Source: Chloroflexia bacterium SDU3-3 (GTDB taxonomy: Bacteria > Chloroflexota > Chloroflexia > Chloroflexales > Roseiflexaceae). From it: a stretch of DNA of 64,000 nucleotides. The notes under the pieces are model-generated. The model did not search any database. It was not told the origin of the DNA and saw nothing but the letters and a program-made list of their open reading frames with translations. Positions 43,351-52,114 of the stretch are shown here, one piece after another (positions within the stretch are counted from its first letter, which is position 1; each line of letters opens with the position of its first letter). Position numbers and translations under genes: made by a program. Location of the stretch: assembly GCA_009268125.1 (NCBI GenBank), contig WBOU01000014.1, positions 117,943-181,942 of the forward strand. Direction: 5' to 3'.

Positions 43351-43641
43351 TTAGCGCTGCGCTCGCAGATAGTCGACCACGATCTGGACTGTCGTTTCAA
43401 CGGTCGCGGTTTCTCGCGCATTGTGGGAAGAATACTCGTCTGTCTCGATGAGAAAGGGGCACATGCCATAAGAGTTTTCCACATGGATTTCGCTCGTAGC
43501 GGGGAGCGAGAACCACCAGATCCCATCGTCGTCGGCGGGGTGTATCCTGTGGTGCTGACGCACGCGGATTTCGGGCAACGCCGCTCGTACGGCGGCGATT
43601 ACCATGTCAATATCGCGATGCGGTGCTGATTGCTGGGCCAT
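43351..43641 (-). CDS. Small hypothetical protein
   Basis: 96 residues from ATG 43641: MAQQSAPHRDIDMVIAAVRA, DGIWWFSLPATSEIHVENSY, TATVETTVQIVVDYLRAQR. An alpha-beta-beta-alpha pattern with a WWF strand is visible; no family recognised. It is another member of the run of small single genes. Confidence 0.6.
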   Translation of the reverse strand: MAQQSAPHRDIDMVIAAVRAALPEIRVRQHHRIHPADDDGIWWFSLPATSEIHVENSYGMCPFLIETDEYSSHNARETATVETTVQIVVDYLRAQR

Positions 43642-43716
43642 ACATCCGCCAAAATAATCTCGGTGCCTGCCTGAGCGCACCCGCCGTACAATCTGGGCGG
43701 GTGCGCCCAAGGAGGG

Positions 43717-45252
43717 CTAGCGAAGGCCTCGGTAGGTGAAGTCGCGGAAGGTGCAGGAGCCGTCGCCGCAGGAGAACAGCGCCAGCTTCAGGCTGGTAAA
43801 GCCGCCGAAGACATTGTGGTGGATGCCCGAGGTCTCCATCTGCCAGGGGTGGCGCAGCCAGGTCGTGCCGCCGTCGGTCGAGTAGTGGTAAGTCACCACG
43901 TGGTCGATGTTGGTGAGCCGCAGCCGGATGCTCTGCGCGCCCAGCCCCATGCGCATCCAGCGGTGCTCCTCGCCGTAGTTGTAGGTGCGTAGCTCGCCCG
44001 CGCCCAGCCCCAGGCCGCAGTACATCTTCTCGCTGTAGAACAGCAGCAGGCCGCCCTGCGCCGCCCCCTCTGTGTCTACCGTCACCTCCACCTGGTAGCG
44101 CCTATCGCCCACCACGCAGGTGAGCGGCGAGGAGACCTCGGGCGTGGCGTTTTTGCCCGCCACGTGCAGCCGCCTATCGTCGTAGCGCACGCGGCCCATC
44201 TCGCCTTGCTGCGGGTTGAAGAAGCTCCACTGGATGCCAAACTTGTCGGTCGAGAAGTCGTCGGAAAGCGCCATGCCAGCGGGGCCAGCGCGCCCGCCGC
44301 CCGGCTTGGCCATCGGCTGGGCCAGCGTGCCGCCCTGGGCCACCGGCCAGCCGTCGTCGCTCCATGCCAGCGGCTCTAGCAGCGTCTGGCGGCCCAGCGT
44401 ACGGAAGCCGTTCTCGTAGCCGTGGTAGACCATCCACCAGCCGCCGTCGGGGGCCTCCACCAGCGAGGCGTGGCCGCGCGACCACCACGGCTCCGCCGCC
44501 GAGGCGGTGTGCACGATCGGGTTGTGCGGGCAGTCCTCCCAGGGGCCGTGGATCGAGCGCGAGCGCGCCACGATCACCATGTGGCTGGTGGCCGGACCGG
44601 CGGTGCCGCCCACGGCGGAGACCAGGTAGAAATACTCGCCGCGCCGGAAGATCTTCGGCCCCTCGGGCGCGAACATCTCCACATCCCAGTTCTCGGGGTA
44701 GCGCCACGGATCGTAGGCCTGCTTCAGCTCGCCCGCCGTTGCCAGGCCGTCGTCGCTCAGCGCGATCGAGCGGATGCCGTTCACGAACAGGTAGCGCCTG
44801 CCATCCTCGCCCACCACGTGGTTGGGGTCGATGCAGCCCGGCATGCGCAGGTCGATCGGGTCGCTCCACGGCCCGCGGATGTCGTCGGCATAGATCACGT
44901 AGATGTTGGTCGCGTCGCCGACCGCCGGGATGTAGATGTAGTAGCGGCCTTCGTGCTTCACCAGATCGAGCGCCCAGACCGAGCCGATGTTTTGGTGCAG
45001 CGCGGTGCAGATCGGCTGCCAGTTCACTAGGTCGGTTGAGTGCCAGATCACGATCCCAGGGTAGGTGAGGAACGAGGAGAAGGTCATGTAGTAGTCGTCG
45101 CCATCCCGCAGGATGGTCGGGTCGGCGTGGTCGCCGGGCACGATGGGGTTGAGAAAGCGCCCGTCGCCCAGGTCGGCCCTGCGCTGGCCCTCGATGCCTA
45201 CCCCCCACGGGTGGCTATCCGCCGTGTGCTCGCTGTGTGTGTCGCTGGACAT
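43717..45252 (-). CDS. Glycoside hydrolase family 43 (beta-xylosidase/arabinofuranosidase type)
   Basis: 511 residues from ATG 45252 (AAGGGATC upstream). The five-bladed propeller starts PIVPGDHADPTILRDGDDYY with the catalytic-base aspartate, then IGSVWALDLVKHEGRYYIYI and FAPEGPKIFRRGEYFYLVSA with the general-acid glutamate region. A C-terminal beta-sandwich (from about residue 335, ALSDDFSTDKFGIQWSFFNP) is typical of xylosidase-type GH43. There is no signal peptide, so it acts on imported oligosaccharides. It is promoted alone. Confidence 0.9.
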   Translation of the reverse strand: MSSDTHSEHTADSHPWGVGIEGQRRADLGDGRFLNPIVPGDHADPTILRDGDDYYMTFSSFLTYPGIVIWHSTDLVNWQPICTALHQNIGSVWALDLVKHEGRYYIYIPAVGDATNIYVIYADDIRGPWSDPIDLRMPGCIDPNHVVGEDGRRYLFVNGIRSIALSDDGLATAGELKQAYDPWRYPENWDVEMFAPEGPKIFRRGEYFYLVSAVGGTAGPATSHMVIVARSRSIHGPWEDCPHNPIVHTASAAEPWWSRGHASLVEAPDGGWWMVYHGYENGFRTLGRQTLLEPLAWSDDGWPVAQGGTLAQPMAKPGGGRAGPAGMALSDDFSTDKFGIQWSFFNPQQGEMGRVRYDDRRLHVAGKNATPEVSSPLTCVVGDRRYQVEVTVDTEGAAQGGLLLFYSEKMYCGLGLGAGELRTYNYGEEHRWMRMGLGAQSIRLRLTNIDHVVTYHYSTDGGTTWLRHPWQMETSGIHHNVFGGFTSLKLALFSCGDGSCTFRDFTYRGLR

Positions 45253-45414
45253 AAAAGTTGATCCCTTGCGGTGCATCCCGCCCTGGCCAGAGAGAAAAGC
45301 GCTGCTTTGCGCCGTATTTTAATGCTAAACTTTTTTGTTCAGCCGCCACCCTCGTGCAGATGACAGGGCGATTATACCGGAAGTGCGGCCATGATGTGTT
45401 TGCGGTCAGCATTC

Positions 45415-45446
45415 TTTACCACGAAGACGCGAAGGCGCGAAGGGGA
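45415..45446. repeat. ACCAAGG/ACGAAGG string, locus 6
   Basis: TTTACCACGAAGACGCGAAG followed by GCGCGAAGGGG. It lies in the 381-bp divergent gap between GH43 and the GNAT gene, where I see no other feature except the promoter-like TATAAT near 45371-45376 (minus strand). Confidence 0.75.
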
Positions 45447-45633
45447 TAAGAGAGAACGCTTTACAGATACAACAGACAGATCGATCGCGTGAGCTCCGGC
45501 CGAGAAGGATAGTACCCAAACAGCGTTTGACGGTGGATGCTATAGTATGGCGGCAGATCTGCCCTGCTTTCGTTTGTGATATCAAGGTGCTATTGCGGCC
45601 AGCTCTTGGCGCGTAGCACCTGAAGGATAGCCC

Positions 45634-46101
45634 ATGCCCCATGTCGCACTGCAGGAAATTAATGCGGACAACTGGCGCGCGACGCTGGATCTGGCGGTCC
45701 ACCCCCAGCAGCAGGCGTTTATCGCCGGCCACACCCCAATCGCTGCGCTGGTGCTGGCCAAAGCCTATGTGCGCCCCGGCGGGCTGCGCTGGGTGCCCTA
45801 CGCGATAGCGACCGATCAGGTGTTCGTTGGGATGCTGGCACTCGCCTACGAGCCGGGCAGCAGCGAAACCTACTGGCTCTACCACTTTTTTATCGATCAG
45901 CGCCACCAGGGCCAGGGCTATGGGGCGGCGGCGCTCGGCGCGCTGTTCGCGCACATCCGCCGCGAGCACCCGCTGTGCCGCAGGCTGCACCTCACCGTTC
46001 ACCCCGATAACCACTCCGCCCAGCGGCTCTACAGGCGGCTGGGCTTCGCGCCAGCTGGCCAGCAGATCCACGGCGAGCCGCACTATCAGCGCGCGATGTG
46101 A
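45634..46101 (+). CDS. GNAT N-acetyltransferase (SpeG-like)
   Basis: 155 residues, complete GNAT fold. MPHVALQEINADNWRATLDL opens as in spermidine/spermine-type acetyltransferases, and the acetyl-CoA loop QRHQGQGYGAAALGALF gives Q-x-x-G-x-G. NHSAQRLYRRLGFAPAGQ is the usual C-terminal motif. It probably acetylates a polyamine or similar amine in the cytosol; the substrate is inference. Confidence 0.9.
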   Translation: MPHVALQEINADNWRATLDLAVHPQQQAFIAGHTPIAALVLAKAYVRPGGLRWVPYAIATDQVFVGMLALAYEPGSSETYWLYHFFIDQRHQGQGYGAAALGALFAHIRREHPLCRRLHLTVHPDNHSAQRLYRRLGFAPAGQQIHGEPHYQRAM

Positions 46102-46143
46102 GCGCGCCCGCCATTACTACTTTCATATGGAGAGGCTGCGCCT

Positions 46144-46266
46144 CTAGCCGATGCCTCGGAAGAGGCCGATCAGGTTCTGGTCGGAGCCGATCGACTCGAA
46201 GTAGTAGTTGTACTCGCGGCGTCGATCAGCATGCTTCGATAGTCGGCGAGGCTCGTAGCTAGAGGG
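46144..46266 (-). pseudogene. Possible gene remnant (C-terminal fragment)
   Basis: A frame with no start but protein-like composition, SYEPRRLSKHADRRREYNYY then FESIGSDQNLIGLFRGIG and a TAG. It is bounded upstream by a TAA. It lies 38 bp downstream of the next gene on the same strand and could be the tail of a decayed gene. Confidence 0.3.
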
Positions 46267-46304
46267 TTATCAATACATCCGATCGAAGGCCGAGAGCGAG
46301 ACTG

Positions 46305-46778
46305 CTAGCCCCAGAGCCAGCTGTTTTTTGTGTACACATCATCCACGATGATCTTCGCCAAATCATCGCCGATGGCGGCGCAGTGGCGCAGCAGCGCCGC
46401 GCCGATCATGGTCTTCGCCTCGCTTTCAAGGGTGGTCTTTGGGTCTAGCTCGTTGATCTCGCCTATGAACCTGATCATGTGCGTGATATCTGCCGCGTGC
46501 GCCGCGATGAAGCATTGGATCAGATGGATCTCGGCCTTGTCAAGCTGCTCCCTGAGCGCGGGGTGGCGCAGAAATGACTCGACATGTGCTACGTTCTCCA
46601 CGCCCATGCATATCATGGGGTCGAGCATATAGTAGATAATGCCGATGGCGATATCTTCCGCGCCTGCCGCGATAGGCTTGTGGGCGCGGGCGAGGCGGCG
46701 CACAGCCGCATACTCCGCATTGTGAGAGTCGGCTTGGCTGAAGAGGGCGACAAGTTTGGTGAGGTTCTGTATGGTCAT
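46305..46778 (-). CDS. Hypothetical helical protein
   Basis: 157 residues: MTIQNLTKLVALFSQADSHN, AAVRRLARAHKPIAAGAEDI, IHLIQCFIAAHAADITHMIR, ending KNSWLWG. It is predicted mainly helical. No family recognised; size and isolation fit the orphan immunity-like series. Confidence 0.6.
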   Translation of the reverse strand: MTIQNLTKLVALFSQADSHNAEYAAVRRLARAHKPIAAGAEDIAIGIIYYMLDPMICMGVENVAHVESFLRHPALREQLDKAEIHLIQCFIAAHAADITHMIRFIGEINELDPKTTLESEAKTMIGAALLRHCAAIGDDLAKIIVDDVYTKNSWLWG

Positions 46779-46837
46779 AACACGCGCCCATCAGGGTGTG
46801 GCGTTGGGTAGCTCACGGGTGTGATCATCTTGATGCT

Positions 46838-46870
46838 GCCCTCAGCCACTTTATACTAGTGGCTGAGGGC
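46838..46870. other. Perfect 13-bp inverted repeat in a 411-bp gene-free gap
   Basis: GCCCTCAGCCACT pairs exactly with AGTGGCTGAGGGC around TTATACT. It lies 60 bp upstream of the hypothetical gene ending at 46305. It could be an operator or a terminator; there is no T-tract. The rest of 46779-47189 shows no gene I can support. Confidence 0.5.
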
Positions 46871-47189
46871 TTGGCCCGGATCGCAATGGTGCTACAGCGT
46901 CAATGCGCCTCCCCTACGGTCTGCTTCTCCAAAATGACGTGCGAGACCCCTATCCCATCCCTTGCTGTGGCGCTTGGGCCAGTGTGTGGTAGTGACGGTG
47001 CTCCTCGCGCCAGCGTATCGTTGCCGATGCCGCGCGAGGGTGACAATTTCTGTGCGTCCGCCGCTTCTGCCGCCAGCACCACTGCGTGAGGGCGTACCGC
47101 CGCCACGCGCTCATGGGCATACCTTCTGCTTAGCGGGCGCATTCATTTTGTCTAGCTAGGGCTAGGCCGCGCGCGTGATCGCACACGGC

Positions 47190-47582
47190 CTAGCCCATGC
47201 GCTCAACCCACTGGGCGCGCCAGGCGGGGGCCTCGTAGGCGTCGGGCCAGTACTCGATCTGGCGGACGATCTGGCCGTCGCGCACGGTGGAGAAGGTGAT
47301 GGCGCGGGCGTGCACGCTGCCATCGGTGACGCCCACGTCGCTGACGACCTCGGCCCCCTCGGCCACCAGCCGGTGGATGGTGAACTGCCAGCGGCCATTG
47401 GCGGGGTAGCTCTGGTTGATGGCAGCGAAGTTCGCACGCCCACGGATGCGCTCGCGCGACTGCGGCCACTCCAGCACGAAGTCCTCGGAGAGGTGCAGCG
47501 CCGCGGCGGCGAAGTCGTTGGTGTTCATGGCCGCCCAGAAGGCCTCGACGGCCTGCCTGCTCTGCTCGGATGCGGTGGACAT
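47190..47582 (-). CDS. SnoaL-like (NTF2-fold) protein
   Basis: 130 residues from ATG 47582; the frame continues upstream only as a shadow. AVEAFWAAMNTNDFAAAALH, SEDFVLEWPQSRERIRGRAN and EGAEVVSDVGVTDGSVHARA are the cone-shaped NTF2-like fold of SnoaL polyketide-cyclase-like proteins. Its true substrate is unknown; many are small-molecule binding or isomerase proteins. Confidence 0.85.
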   Translation of the reverse strand: MSTASEQSRQAVEAFWAAMNTNDFAAAALHLSEDFVLEWPQSRERIRGRANFAAINQSYPANGRWQFTIHRLVAEGAEVVSDVGVTDGSVHARAITFSTVRDGQIVRQIEYWPDAYEAPAWRAQWVERMG

Positions 47583-47620
47583 TGCTCTGTGGTCTCCCTC
47601 TCTTTTGCCTCGGGGGCGGC

Positions 47621-47974
47621 CTAGGCCCCGGGTGCGACGAACGCCATGGCCTGGTGCGCGAGCGCGGCCCAGTCGGCCTGGGCGTGCGGCGTGATCGATG
47701 CCCACTCCTTCATGGGCTGGCCGCGCCCGTTGCGGAACGGCTCGGCCTCGCCTGCTGCGACCAGGGCCGCGACCTGATCGCGCGGCAGCTTCAGCACCAG
47801 CCGCCCGTCCACCAGCATCGCGAAGATCTTGTCGCCCACGCGCAGCTGGGCGGTGCAGCCAAACATGGGCCGCATCAGTGCCTCGGCGGGGCCGCGCACC
47901 TCGGGGTAGGCGCTGAATAGCTCGGCAAGCTGGCTGAACCGCTGGTCGGTGGTCGCTGGGGTAGCATTTTCCAT
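47621..47974 (-). CDS. TfoX N-terminal domain protein
   Basis: 117 residues matching the TfoX/Sxy N-terminal domain: ALMRPMFGCTAQLRVGDKIF, MLVDGRLVLKLPRDQVAALV and GRGQPMKEWASIT. Stand-alone domains are common in soil bacteria and are not competence regulators as such. The function is unknown. It is 38 bp upstream of the SnoaL gene on the same strand and probably cotranscribed. Confidence 0.88.
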   Translation of the reverse strand: MENATPATTDQRFSQLAELFSAYPEVRGPAEALMRPMFGCTAQLRVGDKIFAMLVDGRLVLKLPRDQVAALVAAGEAEPFRNGRGQPMKEWASITPHAQADWAALAHQAMAFVAPGA

Positions 47975-48166
47975 GGCACACGCTCCCTTCCGCCTGTCGC
48001 ATCTCTGATTTCGCTGTAGTGTAGCACAGCTGTTCCGCGAGCGGAAGCCTACGGGATTGCGTTATAGGCGTTCGCAATGCAGTGGCCAGCAGCCCGCAGA
48101 GTTTGCAGGATTGGCCCCGCTGGCTCCGTCGCAGGCCGGTGTTTTTTGACCGCGATGCCCTACGCG

Positions 48167-48604
48167 CTATCGCTTCGCGCCAAGCCGATCCAGGGTCTGC
48201 GGGTCGCGCTGGCCGCCGTAGTAGCGCTCAAGCACCTGCTCGAAGCGCGGATCGTGCTCTGCCACCGCCGCGAAGAGCGTCATCGAGGAGCGCAGCTTCA
48301 TGTCATCGGGCGAGCCGAAGATGGCCGATGCCGAGCGCCCCTGCACTGCCAGCAGCGCATCGGCGCACTCGCGCAGGCGTGGCCCTAGTAGCGGGTGGGC
48401 AAGGTAGCTGCGGGCCTCCTCCGCGCCGGAGATGGCGTAGAGCTTTGATGTTGGGCTGAATCCCAGGCCTGCGATCTGCGGAAAGATGAACCACATCCAG
48501 TGCGAGCGCTTGCGCCCGGCTCGTATCTCGCCCAGCGCGGTGCGGTAGATCGGCTCCTGGGCGCTCACGAAACGTTCGAGGTTGAAAGGTTCTGCTGTGG
48601 CCAT
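48167..48604 (-). CDS. DUF1810 family protein
   Basis: 145 residues: FNLERFVSAQEPIYRTALGE, GRKRSHWMWFIFPQIAGLGF and SPTSKLYAISGAEEARSYLA are the family's N-terminal signature, followed by FGSPDDMKLRSSMTLFAAVA. The family is of unknown function and about this length. It is divergent from the WD40 gene. Confidence 0.9.
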   Translation of the reverse strand: MATAEPFNLERFVSAQEPIYRTALGEIRAGRKRSHWMWFIFPQIAGLGFSPTSKLYAISGAEEARSYLAHPLLGPRLRECADALLAVQGRSASAIFGSPDDMKLRSSMTLFAAVAEHDPRFEQVLERYYGGQRDPQTLDRLGAKR

Positions 48605-48765
48605 GGGATTCGTTCCTTTCTAGCTATGCCGCCTGAGGTTGGGTCGGCGCTTTTGTCTTGTCGATTATTTTATGGAGGGCCTTGCCCGCCTGTGATACTC
48701 TTGATGGGCAGATTTTATACCACGTCTCTGCCGTTTTCTCAGAAAAGAGGAGCGCTCCTATTCCT

Positions 48766-50730
48766 ATGACCGCTTATTCTGTATCAGCTGACCCTGGCAG
48801 CGCTCTGAACCTGGAGCGCCGTCTAGGCTGCGGGCGGCTCTGCGAGGCTGGCTGGCTGGACGACGGGCGAGTGGTGGTGGCCACCGCCGCCGAGCTGTGG
48901 GTGTGGGATGTGCGCGGCGGCACGCTGAAGCCGCTGGTACAGGCAGGCACGCGCGGGATGGACCTGCGCCAGCGTGCTGGCCTAGCTGCGCTGGTGGCCG
49001 AGGCCCCCATACGTGAGGTGCGGCTGGTGTCGCTGGCCGACGGCGCGATGGTGCAGCGCTTTCACACTGGCGAGCGGTCGCTTATCTACGCCGCCGCGCT
49101 CTCGCCCGCCGCCGAGGCGCTGGCGGTGGGCCTGGGCAGCCACCAGGTGACGCTGTGGGATGTGCGCAGTGGCGAGCGGCGGGCCTGCCTCACCCACCCC
49201 GAGACCTCCTCATCGTTCGATGGCCAGCCCGAGGTGCTGGCGTGGTCGCCCGATGGGGCCAGGCTGGCCAGCGCCAGCCGCGACCACAAGCTGTGGGTGT
49301 GGGATGTGGCATCCGGCGCGATGATGGGCGAGTGGGCGCTGCCCTTCGGGGCCAGGGGCCTGCTGTGGATGCCCGACGGCATGCTGCTGGCGGCCATGGC
49401 CTTCGGGGGCGGCACGATCACGCACACCGAGTGCTTTCTGGCCGTGGTCGACCCTGCGTGCGGCGAGGTCGTGCATCTGTTGGAGACGCCGAATGAAGCG
49501 GGGCACCGCGTCGGCGATATGCGCGCGCTGGCCCACGAGCCGTCGCGCCAGCTGTGCGCGGCGGGTGGCGACGGTGAGGTGATCCACGTGTTTGACACTG
49601 CCACCTGGCAGCTGGCGGCGCAGCTCGCCGCGCCGCCGGATGTGGTGGAGCCGCCGCGCATGCGCTACCTGCATAGCCTGGCTTTTTCGCCCGATGGTGC
49701 GCAGCTGCTGGCCACGGTGGCCACCAATGTGAACCGTGGGGCGGAGGAGCGCCGCTTCGGGCTGGAGGTGTGGGCGACCGATGGCTGGCGGCTGGCGGCG
49801 CGGCTGGATGACTTCACGGGCGCGGTCGGCGGCCTGGCGCTGGGCACGGGCGGGCGCATCTACGCCGCCTGCGACGACGGCCTGCGCATCTACCCTAGCG
49901 CCGAGGGCGGCCAGCCGACCCTGCTGCGCCCGAGGGTGCGCAGCCGCGCCAAGTGGAACACCGACCGCCTCACAGCGCTGCGCCACGTCGCCCTGTCGCC
50001 CGACGAGCACGCCGCGCTGGTCTCGTGGCGCTCGCACAGCGGCGAGGCGGGCGCGGTCGATCTGGCCAGCGGCGCAGTGGGCGAGCTGCTCGACCTGCCG
50101 CAGAAGCAGGTGGAGGCGCTGGCCTGGCACCCCGACGGCCAGCAGATGGCGGCGTGTGGCGCGGCGGCTACGATCTGGAAGACCGGGCGGAAGAGCGCGG
50201 TGCGCAAGCTGTCGTTTGCCGACCGTGCGGTGGGCGCGGCTGCCTCATCCGATGGGAAGTTTGGCTTCTGCTCGTGGGATGGCACGCTGAGCGTGGTGTG
50301 GGGCGCGAGGTTCGCCCAGGGCTTGGTGGGGCTGCGCCCGCCGGGGCCTGCCCGCCGCCTCACGGCTCTGGCCTTCTCGCCCGATGGGTCGGCGCTGGCC
50401 GTGGCGGGCGGCCTGCCCTCTCTGCGCGATGCGTACGAGGACCGGCGGGCGCGTGTGTTCGTGTGCGAGATCGCCACTCAGGGATGGCGCGAGCTACCGC
50501 TGGAGGCGGCGGGACTCAGCGCCGTCGCGTGGTCGCCCGACGGCCAGCTGATCGCGGCGGGTGATGGGGCGGGCAGGGTTGTGCTGCTGCGCGCCGCCGA
50601 TGGGGCAGTGCTGGCCAGCGTCAGCGGCCACGGCGACGCGGTCACGGCGCTGCATTTCACCGCCGACGGGGCGCGGCTGGTCAGTGCCTCCCGCGACGGC
50701 AGCCTGGGCGTGTGGTCGGTTGATGGTTAG
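48766..50730 (+). CDS. WD40-repeat protein
   Basis: 654 residues from ATG 48766 (AGAGGAG upstream). Many WD40 blades are visible, each with a (A/F)(W/F)SPDG turn: LAWSPDGARLASASRDHKLW, LAFSPDGAQLLATVATN, LAFSPDGSALAVAGG, VAWSPDGQLIAAGDG, and LHFTADGARLVSASRDG ending in LGVWSVDG. It is probably two beta propellers. No signal peptide or enzyme domain; a protein-interaction scaffold in the cytosol. Its last 4 bp overlap the convergent TPR gene. Confidence 0.92.
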   Translation: MTAYSVSADPGSALNLERRLGCGRLCEAGWLDDGRVVVATAAELWVWDVRGGTLKPLVQAGTRGMDLRQRAGLAALVAEAPIREVRLVSLADGAMVQRFHTGERSLIYAAALSPAAEALAVGLGSHQVTLWDVRSGERRACLTHPETSSSFDGQPEVLAWSPDGARLASASRDHKLWVWDVASGAMMGEWALPFGARGLLWMPDGMLLAAMAFGGGTITHTECFLAVVDPACGEVVHLLETPNEAGHRVGDMRALAHEPSRQLCAAGGDGEVIHVFDTATWQLAAQLAAPPDVVEPPRMRYLHSLAFSPDGAQLLATVATNVNRGAEERRFGLEVWATDGWRLAARLDDFTGAVGGLALGTGGRIYAACDDGLRIYPSAEGGQPTLLRPRVRSRAKWNTDRLTALRHVALSPDEHAALVSWRSHSGEAGAVDLASGAVGELLDLPQKQVEALAWHPDGQQMAACGAAATIWKTGRKSAVRKLSFADRAVGAAASSDGKFGFCSWDGTLSVVWGARFAQGLVGLRPPGPARRLTALAFSPDGSALAVAGGLPSLRDAYEDRRARVFVCEIATQGWRELPLEAAGLSAVAWSPDGQLIAAGDGAGRVVLLRAADGAVLASVSGHGDAVTALHFTADGARLVSASRDGSLGVWSVDG

Positions 50731-51545
50731 GCGGTACGCTCAATGCCGCGCAGGCCCTGGTAGCGGTCGGCTTGTGCGGCGTCGCCCAAGGCGCGGTAGA
50801 TCTGCTCTAGCTCCTCAAACACGTACGGGTCTGGCGCGCCCGCCGCGTCGCAGTCGCGCTCCAGCTGCAGCTGCATGGCCAGCGCCTCGGGCAGCCGCCC
50901 GAGCGAGCGCAGCGCCCAGGCCACCATCCAGCGGGCGACGCGCACCTGCTGCGGGCTGCCGCGCTGCTGGTGCGCGGCCAGCGCCTGCTCGAAGGCGTCG
51001 AGCGCCTCGGCGTAGCGGCCCTGCTGGTGGAGCGTGCAGCCTAGGTTGTTGTGCAGCGCCCCGGCCCAGCGCTGGGCCTCGGGCTGTGCCGAGCCACGCA
51101 TGTAGGCGATCGCCTTGCGCCCCCAATCGAGCTGGGCCTCGGGCGTGGCGGCGGCGAAGGCCAGCATGTGCAGCGCGTCGATGGCGATGCTGTCGAGCGC
51201 GGCCTGCTGGGCGATTTTGAACGACTGGACATAATCGGATGTGGCGAAGTCGCGGGCCTCGGCGGTCGGCAGCGCGGGCGGGTGGGTGGCCGAGCAGAAG
51301 GTGCGGCCTCGCTCCAGATGGTAGCGCGCGCGGGCCTCGGGGCTGGCGTCGGCCACCTGTGGCTCGATGGCGTCGAGGATGCGCTGGGCCTGGCTAAACT
51401 GCTGGCGCAGGCCGTAGGTGCGGGCGATCTGGGTCTGCAGGATGATCGTGTCGTCGGCGTTGGCCTGCGCCAGTGCGGCGCGAAAGCGCGCCTCGCTGGC
51501 GGCGGGGCTGGCGAAATTCCAGAGCGTAGCTAGATCTAGGCTCAC
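50727..51545 (-). CDS. Tetratricopeptide-repeat protein
   Basis: 272 residues, all-helical, with TPR units such as AGALHNNLGCTLHQQGRYAE then ALDAFEQALAAHQQRG, and LEQIYRALGDAAQADRYQGL. It probably mediates protein contacts in the cytosol. The stop codon overlaps that of the WD40 gene tail to tail (4 bp), so the two are neighbours on opposite strands rather than an operon. Confidence 0.85.
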   Translation of the reverse strand: MSLDLATLWNFASPAASEARFRAALAQANADDTIILQTQIARTYGLRQQFSQAQRILDAIEPQVADASPEARARYHLERGRTFCSATHPPALPTAEARDFATSDYVQSFKIAQQAALDSIAIDALHMLAFAAATPEAQLDWGRKAIAYMRGSAQPEAQRWAGALHNNLGCTLHQQGRYAEALDAFEQALAAHQQRGSPQQVRVARWMVAWALRSLGRLPEALAMQLQLERDCDAAGAPDPYVFEELEQIYRALGDAAQADRYQGLRGIERTA

Positions 51546-51662
51546 CGCGAGTCTCCCTCTTTGCGACCAATATTCGTACGATCATAGAACATATGTTCAG
51601 GCGCGTCAAGAGGGAAGATGATACCCACAGGATTTAGGTGTTCTCGTTCGCCAGAAGGTTTC

Positions 51663-51690
51663 TACCACGAAGACGCGAAGGCCCGAAGGG
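51663..51690. repeat. ACCAAGG/ACGAAGG string, locus 7
   Basis: TACCACGAAGACGCGAAGGC then CCGAAGGG. It lies in the 281-bp gap upstream of the TPR gene. Confidence 0.75.
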
Positions 51691-51826
51691 AACAAGGCAA
51701 CCGCTTCCCTAGGCAGCATGCTGTGCAGGGAGAACAGGCAATACCTCCAGCGTTGCCCGTTCTCCCCTGCGCATATCGGCCCTGATAGCGCCCAACGATA
51801 GTCTGTCGCCTATCCTTGGGCGAGTG

Positions 51827-52114
51827 CTAGAACTTCACCAGCGGCTTGTACTCGGGGTGCCGATCGATGTAGCTGCGCACAAACGGGCACAGCGGCACGA
51901 TTGAGAGCTGCTGCGCCTGGGCCTCATCCAGTGCGGCGCAGGCCAGCCTGCTGCCGATGCCGCGCCCCTCCAGCGCGGGCGGCACCTCGGTGTGGGTGTA
52001 GTAGCGTTGGCCGCCTGCGTCGCGGTATTCCAGCAGGGCCAGCTTGCCATCGACCGTTGTCTCGTAGCGGCCCTTCTCGGGGTTGTTGGTGATCGTGATC
52101 TCATCGCTGCTCAT
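51827..52114 (-). CDS. YjdJ-type GNAT acetyltransferase
   Basis: 95 residues from ATG 52114. The compact GNAT of the YjdJ type: ITITNNPEKGRYETTVDGKL, YTHTEVPPALEGRGIGSRLA with the acetyl-CoA loop GRGIGS, and VPLCPFVRSYIDRHPEYKPL with the conserved cysteine. Its ATGA overlap with the preceding CDGSH/ferredoxin gene shows translational coupling. The same pairing (ferredoxin-like YjdI with YjdJ) occurs in E. coli. Confidence 0.92.
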   Translation of the reverse strand: MSSDEITITNNPEKGRYETTVDGKLALLEYRDAGGQRYYTHTEVPPALEGRGIGSRLACAALDEAQAQQLSIVPLCPFVRSYIDRHPEYKPLVKF

